DNA of 64,000 nucleotides. Origin: Lingula anatina. Taxonomy: Eukaryota; Brachiopoda; Lingulata; Lingulida; Lingulidae. The DNA is taken from the NCBI RefSeq assembly GCF_001039355.2, contig NW_019774825.1:349537-413536 (forward strand), in the 5' to 3' direction. The notes under the pieces were generated by a model, which did not search any database, was not told the origin of the DNA, and worked only from the letters and a program-made list of their open reading frames with translations. Position numbers and translations under genes: made by a program. How positions within the stretch are numbered: position 1 is the first letter of the stretch; every line of letters starts with the position of its first letter. This document shows positions 13,563 through 26,149 of the stretch, piece by piece.

Positions 13563-14249
13563 GTAAAATTTCTGAAGACATTAAGGCCCCATTCAGATTG
13601 TCGTGGCCTTGCTAGAACTCGGCTCTTCTCATTCTGAAGACATTTATAATCCAAAATAGCAGCTTAGGGGCAACCAACCCATAAAAAATTCACACTTCAC
13701 TTACTAGTACATACTCATAAGATACATGTGCAGCCTACCCCCTGTAATGTTAAAAGAAAATCTTTCTTCAGATCTCCAACATTCCTTTTGACTCTTTCCT
13801 ATTGCTACATGCAATGTAACAACAATGCATTTTAGGGATTATATTAATATAATATTGCATAATATAAAACTGATCCTTAAAAACTCCCAACTTTAACAAT
13901 TAGCACTAGATTTAATGAACTTACCAACCACACCATACAAACAAACTGGACAAAATGAAACTCGCAAGTTTATTAGAAAATTGAGTCCCAGGTTAAGCTG
14001 TATACGTTATGAAATGTGTCAAAAAATTCATCACATGCCTAACGTAATTTAATCTTTCAAAACACACCACAGTCAATATAACATGAGAACTATTAACCTG
14101 TCACTATGCCAATATATGAACTGCTGCAAAATACTAACTTTAATGGAACCAGGACTGAGATAAAAACATTCACCTCTCCAACTTTATATATGTAACAGTG
14201 GTATCATCTTAGTCTCCACACATAAATGCAACAATGGCATCACACTTAC

Positions 14250-14500
14250 CCTGCTCCGGGCTAGACAGGCTCTTTATGAGATATTAAAGAGTTAAGAAGT
14301 CTTATGTCAACGATTAATGCACAGTGCAGTACTCACCCCACGACAGGCAGTGGAGGTATGCCTTATTGGCGTGAAAGCCGCGTATTGATTGCTATTGTGA
14401 GCCTGGCGCAGCCAACCAATGGTGCTCCAGAGGCAGCTATTTGCTCAGTCGTTCAATGGAGGGCATTATATTTTGACTTTGTGGTTGTTTCATAGAGCAA
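14250..14500 (-). promoter_or_regulatory. Possible promoter and first exon of the minus-strand candidate gene
   Basis: A GC-richer patch with CCAAT boxes in both orientations (CCAAT near 14416, ATTGG near 14362). Two donors follow on the minus strand: GTGAGT near 14334 and GTAAGT near 14247. Its position upstream of the candidate exons would fit a transcription start. Nothing shows that it is active. Confidence 0.2.
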
Positions 14501-16656
14501 GGTATCTTTTGAAGATATCACAATGCGGCAGCGGTATTTTCTCATATGGTCCACCAATGGTGAATGTTTTCTGAGAAAACATCTACAAATAAACAAAAGA
14601 ATGGCTGGGAGATAAAAGAAAGGGAGAGCTAAAAAGAATCTGGTACAAAGTGGAGAATTAAACTTAATTTCTGAATAACCTTGTTACGTATTTATGTTGT
14701 TAGATTTACTAAAATTAATTTTACACCCGATTTACACAATATATATGCACGCGTGGGTCATTGTTGTGAATGCACTAGTATACACATCTGGAGTGCCTGT
14801 ACAGAAACAGTGGTTTATCAGGATTCTGAATATAAAAAGTAAACATAATTCATTCTTTTGACATGCCTCATACTCATGCGGTATTACTTTACTATGTATT
14901 CTTCATTTATTATGCTGTCATTGTGGAACCTTATAAGCCAGAGTTATTTAATACTGTACTACTTCGGAGACATGTGAACAAATGGACTGTCTTGGTTGTA
15001 TTCATAACTACTTCAAAGAATACTGCTAAATTATACAATATGATCAATCCAGTATTTTGCAAATATTTAATTTTAATTAAAAGTATATGAACAACTACTG
15101 AGTACTTTTAATTCGTAATAATACTTGAACTGAAAAATAATTGTTTCTCATTGAACTACTAGCTAGAATAGTATAATATCAACATCATAATCATGACTTT
15201 ATTTGTCTGATCTTTTTAATTTTTTTAATGTATTCTGTCCATTCATCTTTTCATTTGGTCTTTGTTCTTAAAGTGATTGATAAATGATAAAAAATATTAA
15301 GCCTAAGATGGATCATTAAAATTTTAAAAATTCCATTATAACCAATTTCTATTCTTATGTAAAATAATTGTATGACAGCAATCCTTTTACGAACATTACT
15401 ATAACTGTAAAAAATAAAATAGACCAGTTTAAATACAATGAACCATAATTAGTTGCTTTAAAAAACTATACCAACACCTGGGTTTATAAAAATATGATTC
15501 ATAATTCATGAAAAAGTTTTATATATATTCCAATCAGCTGTAGCAAAATGTATAATTTGATATCATGACTGTCTCTTGTTTGACAGAAAAAAAAAAATAA
15601 TAAATACTAGTGCGGAATAATGGGTGGTAGTACTTTTTCTATGATAAAAACTTCACATTGCAATCTGTAATCCTTACATGACTTACCTATGTATGCCTCA
15701 TTAACTTTGTAATATGATTGTAACTTCATTATTGTATATAATGACAATAAATTGGTAAACTTCAGACATTCTCTCTGAATAACCTAGAACCCATGGGGGA
15801 AAGTGTCATATTAAGCAGGATAAATATCTGTACCTTCAGTAATTAACTAATTGGCATTTAGATATTCTTTCATCTCGCAGTTCACACCTACATACTACAT
15901 CTACATAGGTGGGACACATTAGGAAAACTACCAAAGAAAACATCAATCAAATACTTAATGCTCACAATAGGTTTTCCAATTATCAAAACAATTGTATTAA
16001 CCATGCCTTTAAAGATCAATTCCATCTCATTAGACATGTTTCAGTAACTTCCATTAAAAGAGAAATAATTAGGTCAATTTATTGAGTCACCTGTTCTTAT
16101 TGTTTTTAGTATAATGGAAAGATATAAATATGCAAGTGTTTGACTTGCTGGTATTAATTTTTCTGTTATTAAGGACTGAAGATATCAAATGATGTGGCTG
16201 TATCTGGCATTGTGTTAGAGAAGCACGCATCTGGTCACACTGAAAAACACAATCCAATATGACCAAATATTGGACAATAAAAAGACCAACTACAGAGCCA
16301 GAGAAATGGTGACAAACTAAAAATAATTAAAATTTAAAAAATTAGAGACTTTAAATGAAAAGATATTGAATTTCTCCTTTTAAGTTTCTTTTTCAACAAA
16401 GTCTTCATTTGAATAACATTTCAAGGTAAGTCATAGTAAACTGTCCTCACTAAAAAAATCATCTCCACATTTCCGTTTTCCTTTGACCCACTTAACTGCT
16501 GCTGGAAATCTATTATAATTTGACCTACCAATTGAAATAAGTTATTTCAGTATTCCCTCAAGTTATCTGGTTTGGCTGCCTTCACAGGCACCATATTACT
16601 ACATCAAAGTCATTCTACTTGACCACTAGCATGGTTTCAAGCGTGCTCAATTTGCC

Positions 16657-16843
16657 AAGCCCATAGCCGTGAAGGGGGAGGGGGGCACACCTCCCACCCT
16701 TTCTTTCTGTCGAAAAGAAAAAGGTCTGCACTGTGTAAAATTTGACCTAGGTACAAGAAGTTTTCATGGTATTTCTATAAAAATTTCACATTTTCAGAAA
16801 GAGATCCATACCCCATCCCCATTGAAATTGCTGGCTATGGGCC
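16657..16843. mobile_element. Candidate short inverted-repeat element
   Basis: Bounded by AAGCCCATAGCCGTGAAG at the left and GCTGGCTATGGGCC at the right (inverted, about 12 bases). The interior has a G run and CATACCCCATCCCC. A related GGCCATGGGCC piece is near 18273. Weak evidence. Confidence 0.35.
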
Positions 16844-16906
16844 TGTTTTGAAGTTCTCATTATTAGGCAGCATACTTTACAACCTAGCTGAGCACCCAGT
16901 ATACCA

Positions 16907-16966
<60 letters not shown>

Positions 16967-16990
16967 TAAATAAATAAATAAATAAATAAA
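16907..16990. repeat. (AAT)n followed by (AAAT)n microsatellite
   Basis: About 18 AAT units, then AAAT units. Produces a false poly-tyrosine frame on the minus strand. Confidence 0.97.
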
Positions 16991-17650
16991 ATGGTGTGCC
17001 TGAAACAGAAAACAAGAACTACATGCACCTTACACTGTTTGCCTGTGTCACATAGTTTGTGTGCAACTCTTTGTCATAAAATATTTGTCCCAATAGTTGC
17101 CACTACTAGTATAGTATGGTGCCCTGTCATCAATTTAAAATATTTACAGTATTCTGGCATCAAAACACATCTCATACAGAGACAGTAATCATGTCATAAT
17201 AAAATATAAATGTAACAGAACCAAATGAAAAGTTTGCTGGGCAAAATTATCAATCTGATACAGATTAAATCAATTTCATCAGTCAATCAACCCAATTCAA
17301 TCAATTAGTGATGACAATGTGTTTTACTTACAGTGGTGTCAGAATCTACATTAACAAGGACTTTAACAGGTGGCCAAATTTAGTTTTAAAAATATCTCAC
17401 AAGTATCCAGTCATTTTTATGTACCTCACAAGTACCCAATCTTTTTTTTTTCTTCGTTGCATGACACTTTTCAACTACTGCACTGAGAACTGGCCTAAGA
17501 TCAGCTAGTACCAGTACATTCAGTACCACCACATGGGCATGATTTTAAGGTTTAAGAAAGGGCACATTTCTAAGAACAAACTTAAAAACTGAATTTTTCT
17601 GAAAGGTTTGCAAGATGAAATACATGCCATGTACATACCGGTATCAACAA

Positions 17651-17861
17651 AGGACGCATTCCAATAGATTTAAGTATGATCTATCCCCGTGGAGAGTCTC
17701 ACTAGATTACTGTCAGATAATCTGGCTTAAATGTCTGTACCGCCTACCACTATAAGGGGGTAATTAACTTTTGTGCCCGCTCAGCTGACAGTAATTTAGT
17801 GTGAACCCCCAGGGAGTTAGGTCGATCTAGTTGGATAGATCTAATCTCTGGGAATGGGGTC
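17651..17861 (-). mobile_element. MITE family A, copy 2 (reverse orientation)
   Basis: Reverse-complement relative of copies 1 and 3: GATCTATCC near the left end, CTGTACCGCCTACCAC in the core, and GATCTAATCTCTGGGAATGG at the right end. More diverged than copy 3. Confidence 0.6.
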
Positions 17862-18579
17862 TTAGTCTTTTAACTACAGTATCATGCCTTTTTCAAGGGA
17901 TAAAATATTGCATTTTGTCACCCCACTTTGTTCTTTATAAGCCAATAATTGTTAGGAAGTCAAGTTCTACTGCATTGGCTTTAGGAAAAAATATTGTATT
18001 TACTCAGTTGGTACTCTGTATTTTCTCATATTCAGTGGACACACAGGTATTTGCCTACCAAAATTCCATTGTTTTGTCTATTTCATATCACTCTGCTTAA
18101 GAGTTCCAAGAATCACAAATTAAACTTCTGTTCTATATATTATTTGACATGTTTCAAGTGTCTGTGTAAAAATTAAAAATTAATTAAGTTGGATAATCTG
18201 TGTACTTGTCACTAAAACAGAAAACTATTTTGATATAAATTGGACTGCTTAAAACTCATAATCAGGCGCGTGGCCATGGGCCTTTAAAATTTCAAGCCCT
18301 ACCAATAATAATATTAAGAGAAAAATATTATGTTGACCGCAACCCCAAACTAAAGTTACCTGTAGGCTGTACTTCTCATTTTTGAATTTACCGCCACAAA
18401 ATAAAGTCACGTATATTTCACTTACAATTTTACAATAACTTTAATTCCACATAATATTTCATCTTACATATTTTCCCGATTACATCATTATCAAGCCAAT
18501 AAGAAGAAAAGTTGTTTCAATAAGTTTAGCAAACTTACATCCTGATCACTTTCCCTGTGCATGTGTACCGGAACTTGTG

Positions 18580-18960
18580 ACCTATATAAGTTACGTTCAG
18601 CTTCGGGCTTCGACGCATTTAATGAAATGTTCAAAATCATTATAAACAGGTAAAGGAAGGAAATTCAAACTATCAGTATTTACTTATTATATTTGAATTC
18701 ATTAAAACTGCATTGATGTGAATGAAAAATATGTTTCTTTGAAAAAAATCCATTCTCTGCGGTCCTTTCATATGTCAATTTCACCTATCCCTCTACAGGT
18801 AATTGCTCGATCCACTTTTGGAGTGCTTGGATGTTGTTCCTTCTTCCGGGTTTTCTAGCAAAGGGCGACTTCAGCAGTAAGGAGTGAAAGCGGAAGCAAA
18901 GTAAGCATAAGATGAACGCCGTGCTTCGCTGAGAAGTACCAACACAGTTCAACTTGATCG
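18580..18960 (+). promoter_or_regulatory. WIPF: Candidate promoter and non-coding first exon of the WIPF gene
   Basis: This stretch is richer in CG dinucleotides than its surroundings. It carries a TATA-like CTATATAAG at 18582-18590 and an ETS-like CTTCCGG near 18844. A strong donor (GATCG|GTAAGT) ends a possible exon at 18960, and a second donor (AAA|GTAAGC) is at 18901. The next plus-strand acceptor that fits is at 28621-28622, directly before the WIPF start codon, so I infer a 5' untranslated exon ending at 18901 or 18960 and an intron of about 9.7 kb. No transcript evidence is available, and the start site could equally be near 18615 or 18840. Confidence 0.35.
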
Positions 18961-20090
18961 GTAAGTAAAGCGGACAAAGTTGGTATGACCTAATTCTGCG
19001 GGTTACTTTTCAATCTCCTGGTGGTCACTCCCATACAAACCATCTTAGGCATTATTTTATTGCCATTGCACTTTCCTTCGCTCAGAAACCCTTCACATTA
19101 TTGTTGACATGATATCAATGATTGGACTCGTCATTATTTGGGATTAAAATACTTGAAGCAGTCTGCAGTCTGAAGAGCTTTACTTTTAAGTGGACATTGT
19201 GTCAAAATGTCAAATCATGACACCGTGACTGTGTCACCGGACATGTGCTGGTAGGGTATTGTAAGATATGATAGTGACATCTTTGATACCACTTATTATT
19301 GACCTAGAGTTGTGTTATTATTAGTGAATTATAGAAATAAGTACAGTTGAATACTGTGTGTGTAAGGGGAGAGGAGGGAGCAGTTTATTAACTAAACTTT
19401 TCCATTACAGTCATCTGTTGAGTCATTCAACACAGTTGCACTGTCTTAAAGAAATGCTTGACTTGGGTCTGTTTATAAGGATAGGTTCCCTAACAAGTTG
19501 GATGACCTCTTGTCATCACCGACTTTAGGGCAGACCTGATAAAGGGGGGGGGGGGAGGATAAAAAGAACTTCCTTTTTGGCTAGTCCCTCCTTGAATCAA
19601 ATCCTAATCTAAGTTCTATGATATCTCCCAATTTGGGTCACCTAAGGAGGGGGGGGGGGGGAAAGTCCCACTTCCTCATAAAAAAGAACACCTGTTTGGA
19701 ATTGCTAGATACAGGCTTGTGTAGTTTATATTTCTGTGCATCATGAAAACAGGTGACTTACCAAAATACATTGAAGTCTGAATCCAACCAACATTTTAAA
19801 ATAAGTATATGGCGTGTAAGGTTTCAACATAGAAATGACAAAAATACCAATGCAACATGTCATTATAGATGTCTCATGTGACAGAACAGCTGTTGCATTC
19901 TGTAGTTATTATGAAATAATTGATTCCAATGAAAAGGGGAAGGGTGATATATCTGCCACAAGTGTCTCTTATTTAGGTCTCATGTTATTTAAGAGAGCAG
20001 CCCTTGACAAGCCCACAGACAATAGTAAATATTCCAAACATGACTGATATGTCATGATAGTAGGTCTATATGATGTGCATTTGAGAACTC

Positions 20091-21253
20091 CACATGGCCT
20101 TGGATTGAGGACTAAGCAGTTTGTAATTGACTCCAGTATGCAAGGATTCTCTGTATTTAATTATATTTAATAAATATAGAAAATTCTATTTCGCCCAGGA
20201 CTGCTCTTTTTCATTAGATACCTGGTCCCTAAATTAATATATGTAACATTTGGTAATGTGTAATGTTGATAAAATATTCAGTGATATGGTAATTAGTGAA
20301 AAAACTAACTGCAAAAATGAGACTGAAGTTTTATCATTTACATATATGTGGCCTGACATGTATTGTTCCCCATGACCCTAAGACAAGGCTGAGATATAGG
20401 CTGATTAATGTGATAGATTATTAATCAATACTCCTATCAGTTTTATGGGTGTATCTATCACAGTTATATTTAAACTCTATCAGTGGTTTAAACAAAAAGC
20501 ATAGAGAAATATCTGATATATGTAAATTTATGACATATCCTTTCTACAGTGCATAAGTGAGTAACATACCTTATTATTAATAAATATATCTCATATTAAT
20601 TCAGCCAACCTGGAGTTATAATTGTCCCTATGTCTTGCAATACCTGACAACCTATGGTCATTTATAGATGCTGTTGTGACAAAGGCAAAACTCATCTGTA
20701 AAAAATTGGGTTTGGAGGAAGTGATTCTCATCACCAAAAACTTCAATAAGGCTGTAGTTTAATTAGTTTATATTTTTTCTCTAAAATGTGTATATTGCAG
20801 ACAATTATCAAAAGATTCTAAAAAAGTACCAAACTATGATCACAAAGATAACAGATATATCTTGTTAATTATTTGTTATTACGTTATATTATAAATAATT
20901 CAATTTATTGTTACTCATAGTCCTGGCCTGCTGAGATAAGTTATGATGTACAGCTGATAACAACAGTAATTAATGTAGATGATTTTATCATTTCATGAGG
21001 AAATGGTAATGACCACCCCACCTAGGCCTGTTACTGACAATCCAAGTTTCCATTTCAGTCTGTATTGTTTACAATTTTTAATGTTAAAATATAGCTATGT
21101 ATGGCTGTCTTTTTTCAACATTGGAATTTTGGTCCTTTTAATAGTCTGCACTGACACCCGAATGCAGTTGTGAATTTGTCTAGAATTATCCTACAATTCT
21201 TGTCTCAAAATATAATTCTGATCAGTTATGAAATATCTTTAATGTAAAGAAGA
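20091..21253. repeat. Left copy of contig-end overlap 1 (N at 21254)
   Basis: Begins CACATGGCCTTGGATTGAGG; the same sequence restarts at 21255 directly after the N, and the left copy's last bases (AATGTAAAGAAGA) recur at 22981-22993. Lies in WIPF intron 1. Confidence 0.85.
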
Positions 21254-21254
21254 N

Positions 21255-22993
21255 CACATGGCCTTGGATTGAGGACTAAGCAGTTTGTAATTGACTCCAG
21301 TAGGCAAGGATTCTCTGCATTTAATTATCTTTAATAAATATAGAAAATTGTCTTTCGCTCAGGACTGCTCTTTTTCAGTAGATACCTGGTCCCTAATTAA
21401 TATATTTAGTATTTGGTAATGTTGATATACACCCCATTCTCATAGATTAGATCGACCTACATTGGATCGACCTAACTCCCTGGGGGTTCACGCTAAATAG
21501 CTGTCAGCCGGGCGGACACGAAAGTTAATTACCCCTTAAAGCTTGTAGTAGGCGGGGACGGACACTTAAGGGGGATTATCTGACAGTAATCTAGTGAGAC
21601 TCCCCGCGGTGATAGATCGATCTAAAAGTTGTGAGAACAGAGCCATATATATATATATATGTGTGTGTGTATTAATTATTCGGTGATATGGTAATTAGTG
21701 AAAAAACTAACTACAAAAATGAGTCTGAAGTTATATCATCTATACAAATATGTGGCCTGACATGTATTGTTCCCCATGACCCTAAGACAAGGCTGAGATA
21801 TAGGCTGATTAATGTGATAGAATATTAATCAATACTCCTATCAGTTTTATGGGTGTATCTATCATAGTTATAGTTTATATTTAAACTCTATCAGTGGTTT
21901 AAACAAAAAGCTTTTTCTGCCTGACATCAGGTAGCAAGTGATTGAATATCTCTCCTGCATCACATCATATAATTATATTATATCATATCAAAATAATTTT
22001 AATATCAGTATCACATAATGAACTGAGGTTGAGATATTATACAAGGGAATTGCAATTAAGTCTCTGTGGCCTTAAGGTAAGCATGAAAATAAAAACAGCT
22101 CCAGACAGTAGTTGTGATGTGATTAAGTCTTAAATAGTCTTAACTTTGGTCAGTCCAGGATATAGTACTCAATAGTTTATTATAAACCAAACCCAAATGA
22201 AATAATGGATTTTACCTTCAAGTTCTCTCAGCTGTGATAAACTTTTGATAAATTTTAATACAATGTCTTAGAAAAATCTCATATTTTTATGACATATCTT
22301 CTCTACAATGCATAAGTGAGTAACATACCTTATTAATAAATATATCTCATATTAATTCTGCCAACTTGGAGTTATAATTGTCCTTGCAACACCTGACAAC
22401 CTATGGTCATTTATGCTGTTGTGACAAAGCCGAAACTCATCTGTAAAAAATTTGGTTTGGAGGAAGTGATTCTCATCTTTAGAAACTTCAATAAGGCTGT
22501 AGTTTAATTAGTTTATATTTTTTCTCTAAAATGTGTATATTGCAGACAATTATCAAAAGATTCTAAAAAAAGTACCAAACTATGATCACAAAGATAACAG
22601 ATATACTTACTGGTAGTTAATTATTGGTTATCAAGTTATAAATAATACAATTTGATGTTACTCATGGTCCTGGCCTGCTAAGATAAGTTATGATGTACAG
22701 CAGATAACAACAGTAATTAATGTAGATGATTCTATCAGATGAGGAAATGGTAATGACCACCGCACCTAGGCCTTTTACTAACAATTCAAGTTTCTATTTC
22801 AGTCTGTATTGCATGCAATTTTTAACATTAAAATATAGCAATATATGATTGTCATTTTTGCACATTGAAATATTGGTCATTTTAATAGTCAGCACTGACA
22901 TCGCGAATGCAATTTTTGATTTATTTAGAATTATCCTACAATTTTTGTCTCAAAATATAATTCAGTTTTAAAATATCCTAAATGTAAAGAAGA
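21255..22993. repeat. Right copy of contig-end overlap 1
   Basis: Matches 20091-21253 but is longer: it carries the family A MITE at 21430-21644 and a further block of roughly 350 bases (about 21912-22275) absent from the left copy. Base differences are frequent enough to suggest two alleles. Confidence 0.85.
21430..21644 (+). mobile_element. MITE family A, copy 3 (presence/absence between overlapping copies)
   Basis: Starts ACCCCATTCTCATAGATTAG and ends near TCTAAAAGTTGTGAGAACAG; internal GTTAATTACCCCTTAAAGC. The matching place in the left overlap copy (about 20265-20285) lacks the whole element, so that copy is a natural empty site. An AT/GT microsatellite follows the right end. Confidence 0.65.
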
Positions 22994-24136
22994 CGGGGGT
23001 TTGATGCTGACCTTTAATCATTCCAAATTACCCCTAGATCTCTTGATAGAAAATTATTTAAAAGGCAATTTATTGTTTGATGAAATGATAAATGTTTTTT
23101 TGCATGCACGTGCCTTTTCTCAGTGAAAAGGTGTGTTGTTATTTCCAATAGATTGTCCATAAATTGCTATATCAGTTATGCCAGTGTGTCAAATTAAGGC
23201 AAATTGGTTACATTTCTCTTACAAAATCATAGACAAAATTAGAATGCTGATCACCCAAATTTTGTACGTGTCTGTAAAACTTCTTGGAAATTATTTTGTT
23301 AAATGCTGTGGAATCTTACTACTGCCCAAACCTAGGAAGAAGAGATTTGGCTAAATGTCTAAACAAAAAAGGAGTTGAACATAAAATTCCTTTACTGTAT
23401 CGGTTATTGTGGAAAATTTAATGCATTTGTAGCTTTTATTTTACTTATACTACCATTACATTAACTGTCCACCAGTTGCCCTCCCTGCTCAACACTTTAA
23501 AAAAATGTGTGAAATTGCTAGATTAACTTGAGAATAAGATGTAGATCTCAAGCCTGTTAACAGCAAGTAACCTTTTATGGTGATAAGACCTCAGAATTTG
23601 TTCATGGGAGAAAAGTCATGTCAAGCGAGTGTAAATATTTAAATACCAGCTCCAAAGTTGCAGGGATTACAAAGTTCATCTCAGACCGTGCTAAGTTGAG
23701 AGTTAAAAAGTTAATGATTAAAATCAACAGTAGAAGGGGGGGGGGGGTAGAAAAGTTTCTTATTCTGTGCTGATTATACCTGAATGAACCTTTGGCAACA
23801 TCTTTTGTGTATTGCATCTGTAAGTATGCATGTAACTCTTCTTATTTCTGAATTGCCCTGTGAAAAGTCCTATCTGATTTTGACCTCTGTGCTGAGTTTT
23901 CCTATCTGTCAAATATGTCTTCATTACATTAATAAGCTTGATGTCTTCTGTATGTTTCCTTGACCCTGTGATTTACAGGTTACTGGGAACTGAACCTTCA
24001 CTGTCAGCAGTGTGAATGTTGCAATTCATTAATCTCTGAAACACACGCAGGGCGGTTTCACTCTCTTCCTGTGTGAATAGAAAATTCAAATGGATTTTAT
24101 TCTTTATGTAGCGTATAGTGATAATTGCCCCCCCCT

Positions 24137-24137
<1 letters not shown>

Positions 24138-24184
<47 letters not shown>
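24138..24184. repeat. (AC)n microsatellite
   Basis: About 23 units. Source of false His-Thr and Cys-Val frames. Confidence 0.97.
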
Positions 24185-24187
<3 letters not shown>

Positions 24188-24228
24188 TACTCAAGACTCT
24201 CACAAAAGTACAGTCTTGCAGAAGTGGT

Positions 24229-24619
24229 GCTCAATGCTCTTCACAGGTCAGGTTACATGTGCTGCTCTCAACTTTTAATTTGCATTGGCATAAATAAACA
24301 TCACAATGTTTTACTTCCCAAGATGACTCCATTAGCTTATAATAGCCACTGGTATCTTGTGATGCTAATACAGCTTGCTAATTAGAGTATTGATTCTTCA
24401 TAGGCTTGCAGCTGGTTATCCATNGCTCAATGCTCTTCACAGGTCAGGTTACATGTGCTGCTCTCAACTTTTAATTTGCATTGGCATAAATAAACATCAC
24501 AATGTTTTACTTCCCAAGATGACTCCATTAGCTTATAATAGCCACTGGTATCTTGTGATGCTAATACAGCTTGCTAATTAGAGTATTGATTCTTCATAGG
24601 CTTGCAGCTGGTTATCCAT
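24229..24619. repeat. Contig-end overlap 2 (195 bases twice around N at 24424)
   Basis: 24229-24423 and 24425-24619 read the same (GCTCAATGCTCTTCACAGGT to GCAGCTGGTTATCCAT), as far as I can see without differences. Confidence 0.9.
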
Positions 24620-24974
24620 TCAGACATAATTATTGATAAACTGGACCAAGTTGGTTGCAATTAGCTCAAAATGTATACATCTCTTCTGTTGAAATTGGTC
24701 TTTCTTCCATTGTCATAGTCACCATAAATATGAAGATAATGAGGACATATGTATTGTAATTTTTTTGTTCTATCCGCGTCAGTATGCATCATCAGTGCAT
24801 AGGAAAATGAAATTAGTTCAAAGCATGTGTTAAAACAGTGTGTGTGTGCAATTTATTCAAGGAAATTGAATCACAGAAAAGCTGGCAACTATTTCCACAG
24901 TAAATAAATTTTTGGCAAATGGTTGTATTTATTATTATACTTAATTAGATGTTTCATATTGATTCCACAATTAG

Positions 24975-25200
24975 TTGTACCACCAGCGTAGGCGCTGGCG
25001 GTACTCATGGTTTTAGTCCCGACCCGTATGTTCCGCCGGCTCCGCCGGCTCCTGCGGCTCCGCCGCCAAGTCACCGTTACCGCTTCTCCTCCTAGACGGT
25101 AATGGGCTCCATACCCATCTCTTNTGTGGGGGTCTATACAAATGCGCTTGCTCCAGCTGGTGGTACAATATTCGGAGGCGGTATCGCCTCTCTGATCCTC
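24975..25200. mobile_element. GC-rich hairpin-rich element with an N inside
   Basis: Sharp GC island in AT-rich DNA. TTGTACCACCAGCG (24975-24988) is inverted at 25155-25168. Directly inside the left end is a hairpin GTACCACCAGCG / CGCTGGCGGTAC. The centre has tandem GCCGGCTCC-like units (about 25032-25065). Right of it, GAGGCG-GTAT-CGCCTC (25175-25190) forms another hairpin followed by TCTGATCCTCTAG. One N at 25124 has no flanking duplication, unlike the other Ns. The class is uncertain: foldback MITE, or a Helitron end (hairpin then CTAG). Confidence 0.45.
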
Positions 25201-26149
25201 TAGTTAACCTATGGCTTGTACCTTCATTTCTTGAAAACGTTATTTATAAATCATTATTTTCTCAACATCAGATTGATGAACTTAAGATAATTTATTCATT
25301 TTAGTCATCACGAAAATTTGTCAACAAAATAACTAGATTAAATAACACGTCATTTAGGCCTCTTCCTCAAAAATGGAATGTATGAATTTATAAATATCGA
25401 TTCTTGATCATTTGATGATATATTATATGTACACCTGTATCACCGAGATTACAAACTCTTGCATTGTTATAATTCCACTTCTGGGTCTCTTTAGAGTCAC
25501 TTGGTAGCCGGTGAGTGCTTGGCAAATAAACCAGTTTAGGATGAAGTCAGACTGTTGTTAGGTTAAGTACTACGTACTGATAACGCTGAAATGTATTAGG
25601 TTTAAAATCTTGACTTACAATGCAAAACATCCATATGACAATGCAGGTGGTACCTAACGAATGTCATAACAATGTATTTGTGAAGTTAATTTCCATGTTT
25701 GAAATGGAGGTATAAGGGAAAAAACAATGTAATATTTTGTTACTGATGAATTCTTAATGAAAATGGTCATAGTATGTTGTTTAGGACATCAATTATTGAT
25801 TGAGAATTATAGCTGGGAGAAGTATTAAGATTGATACATGGATGACTCAGTTTAAATTCTCAAAATTCTGTAATGTTCAGTTGTTGGGAAAAATAAGCAA
25901 AAATGATAGTTAATAAAAAAATTCTTACATGTAATAGACATAGATGTTTAGTTGTCAGTCTTGTGAATTTGGTATGTGGAATTTCAAAACTTTTACTGAT
26001 AGGTCTGTCTTGGAAAGAGTCTTGCCCTGAATGCTGTCTAGTAACACTGATCAAATATTTGAATAAAAAAAGCTACTCAATTACTTTCACATATGGAAGT
26101 GAAACCAAACATCTATTCATTACATGAAGATTATTCATGTAGTTCTTGG

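Larger units (their letters stand above)
2467..14249. other. AT-rich, probably intronic or intergenic DNA
   Basis: Apart from the repeats and weak candidate exons listed, I see no gene. Other open stretches between possible splice sites on the minus strand (5310-5345, 5490-5580, 10090-10150, 12760-12935) are too short or ambiguous; in 12760-12935 two different frames look plausible at once, which warns against trusting any of them. Confidence 0.5.
14501..18579. other. Intergenic DNA
   Basis: AT-rich, with an AAT/AAAT microsatellite, a candidate short element (16657) and MITE A copy 2. Open frames at 14863-15090 and 17831-18100 lack splice or codon support. Confidence 0.6.

Noticed and set aside
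24090-24385. Poly-His/Thr and poly-Cys/Val frames
   Set aside because: Produced by the AC microsatellite.
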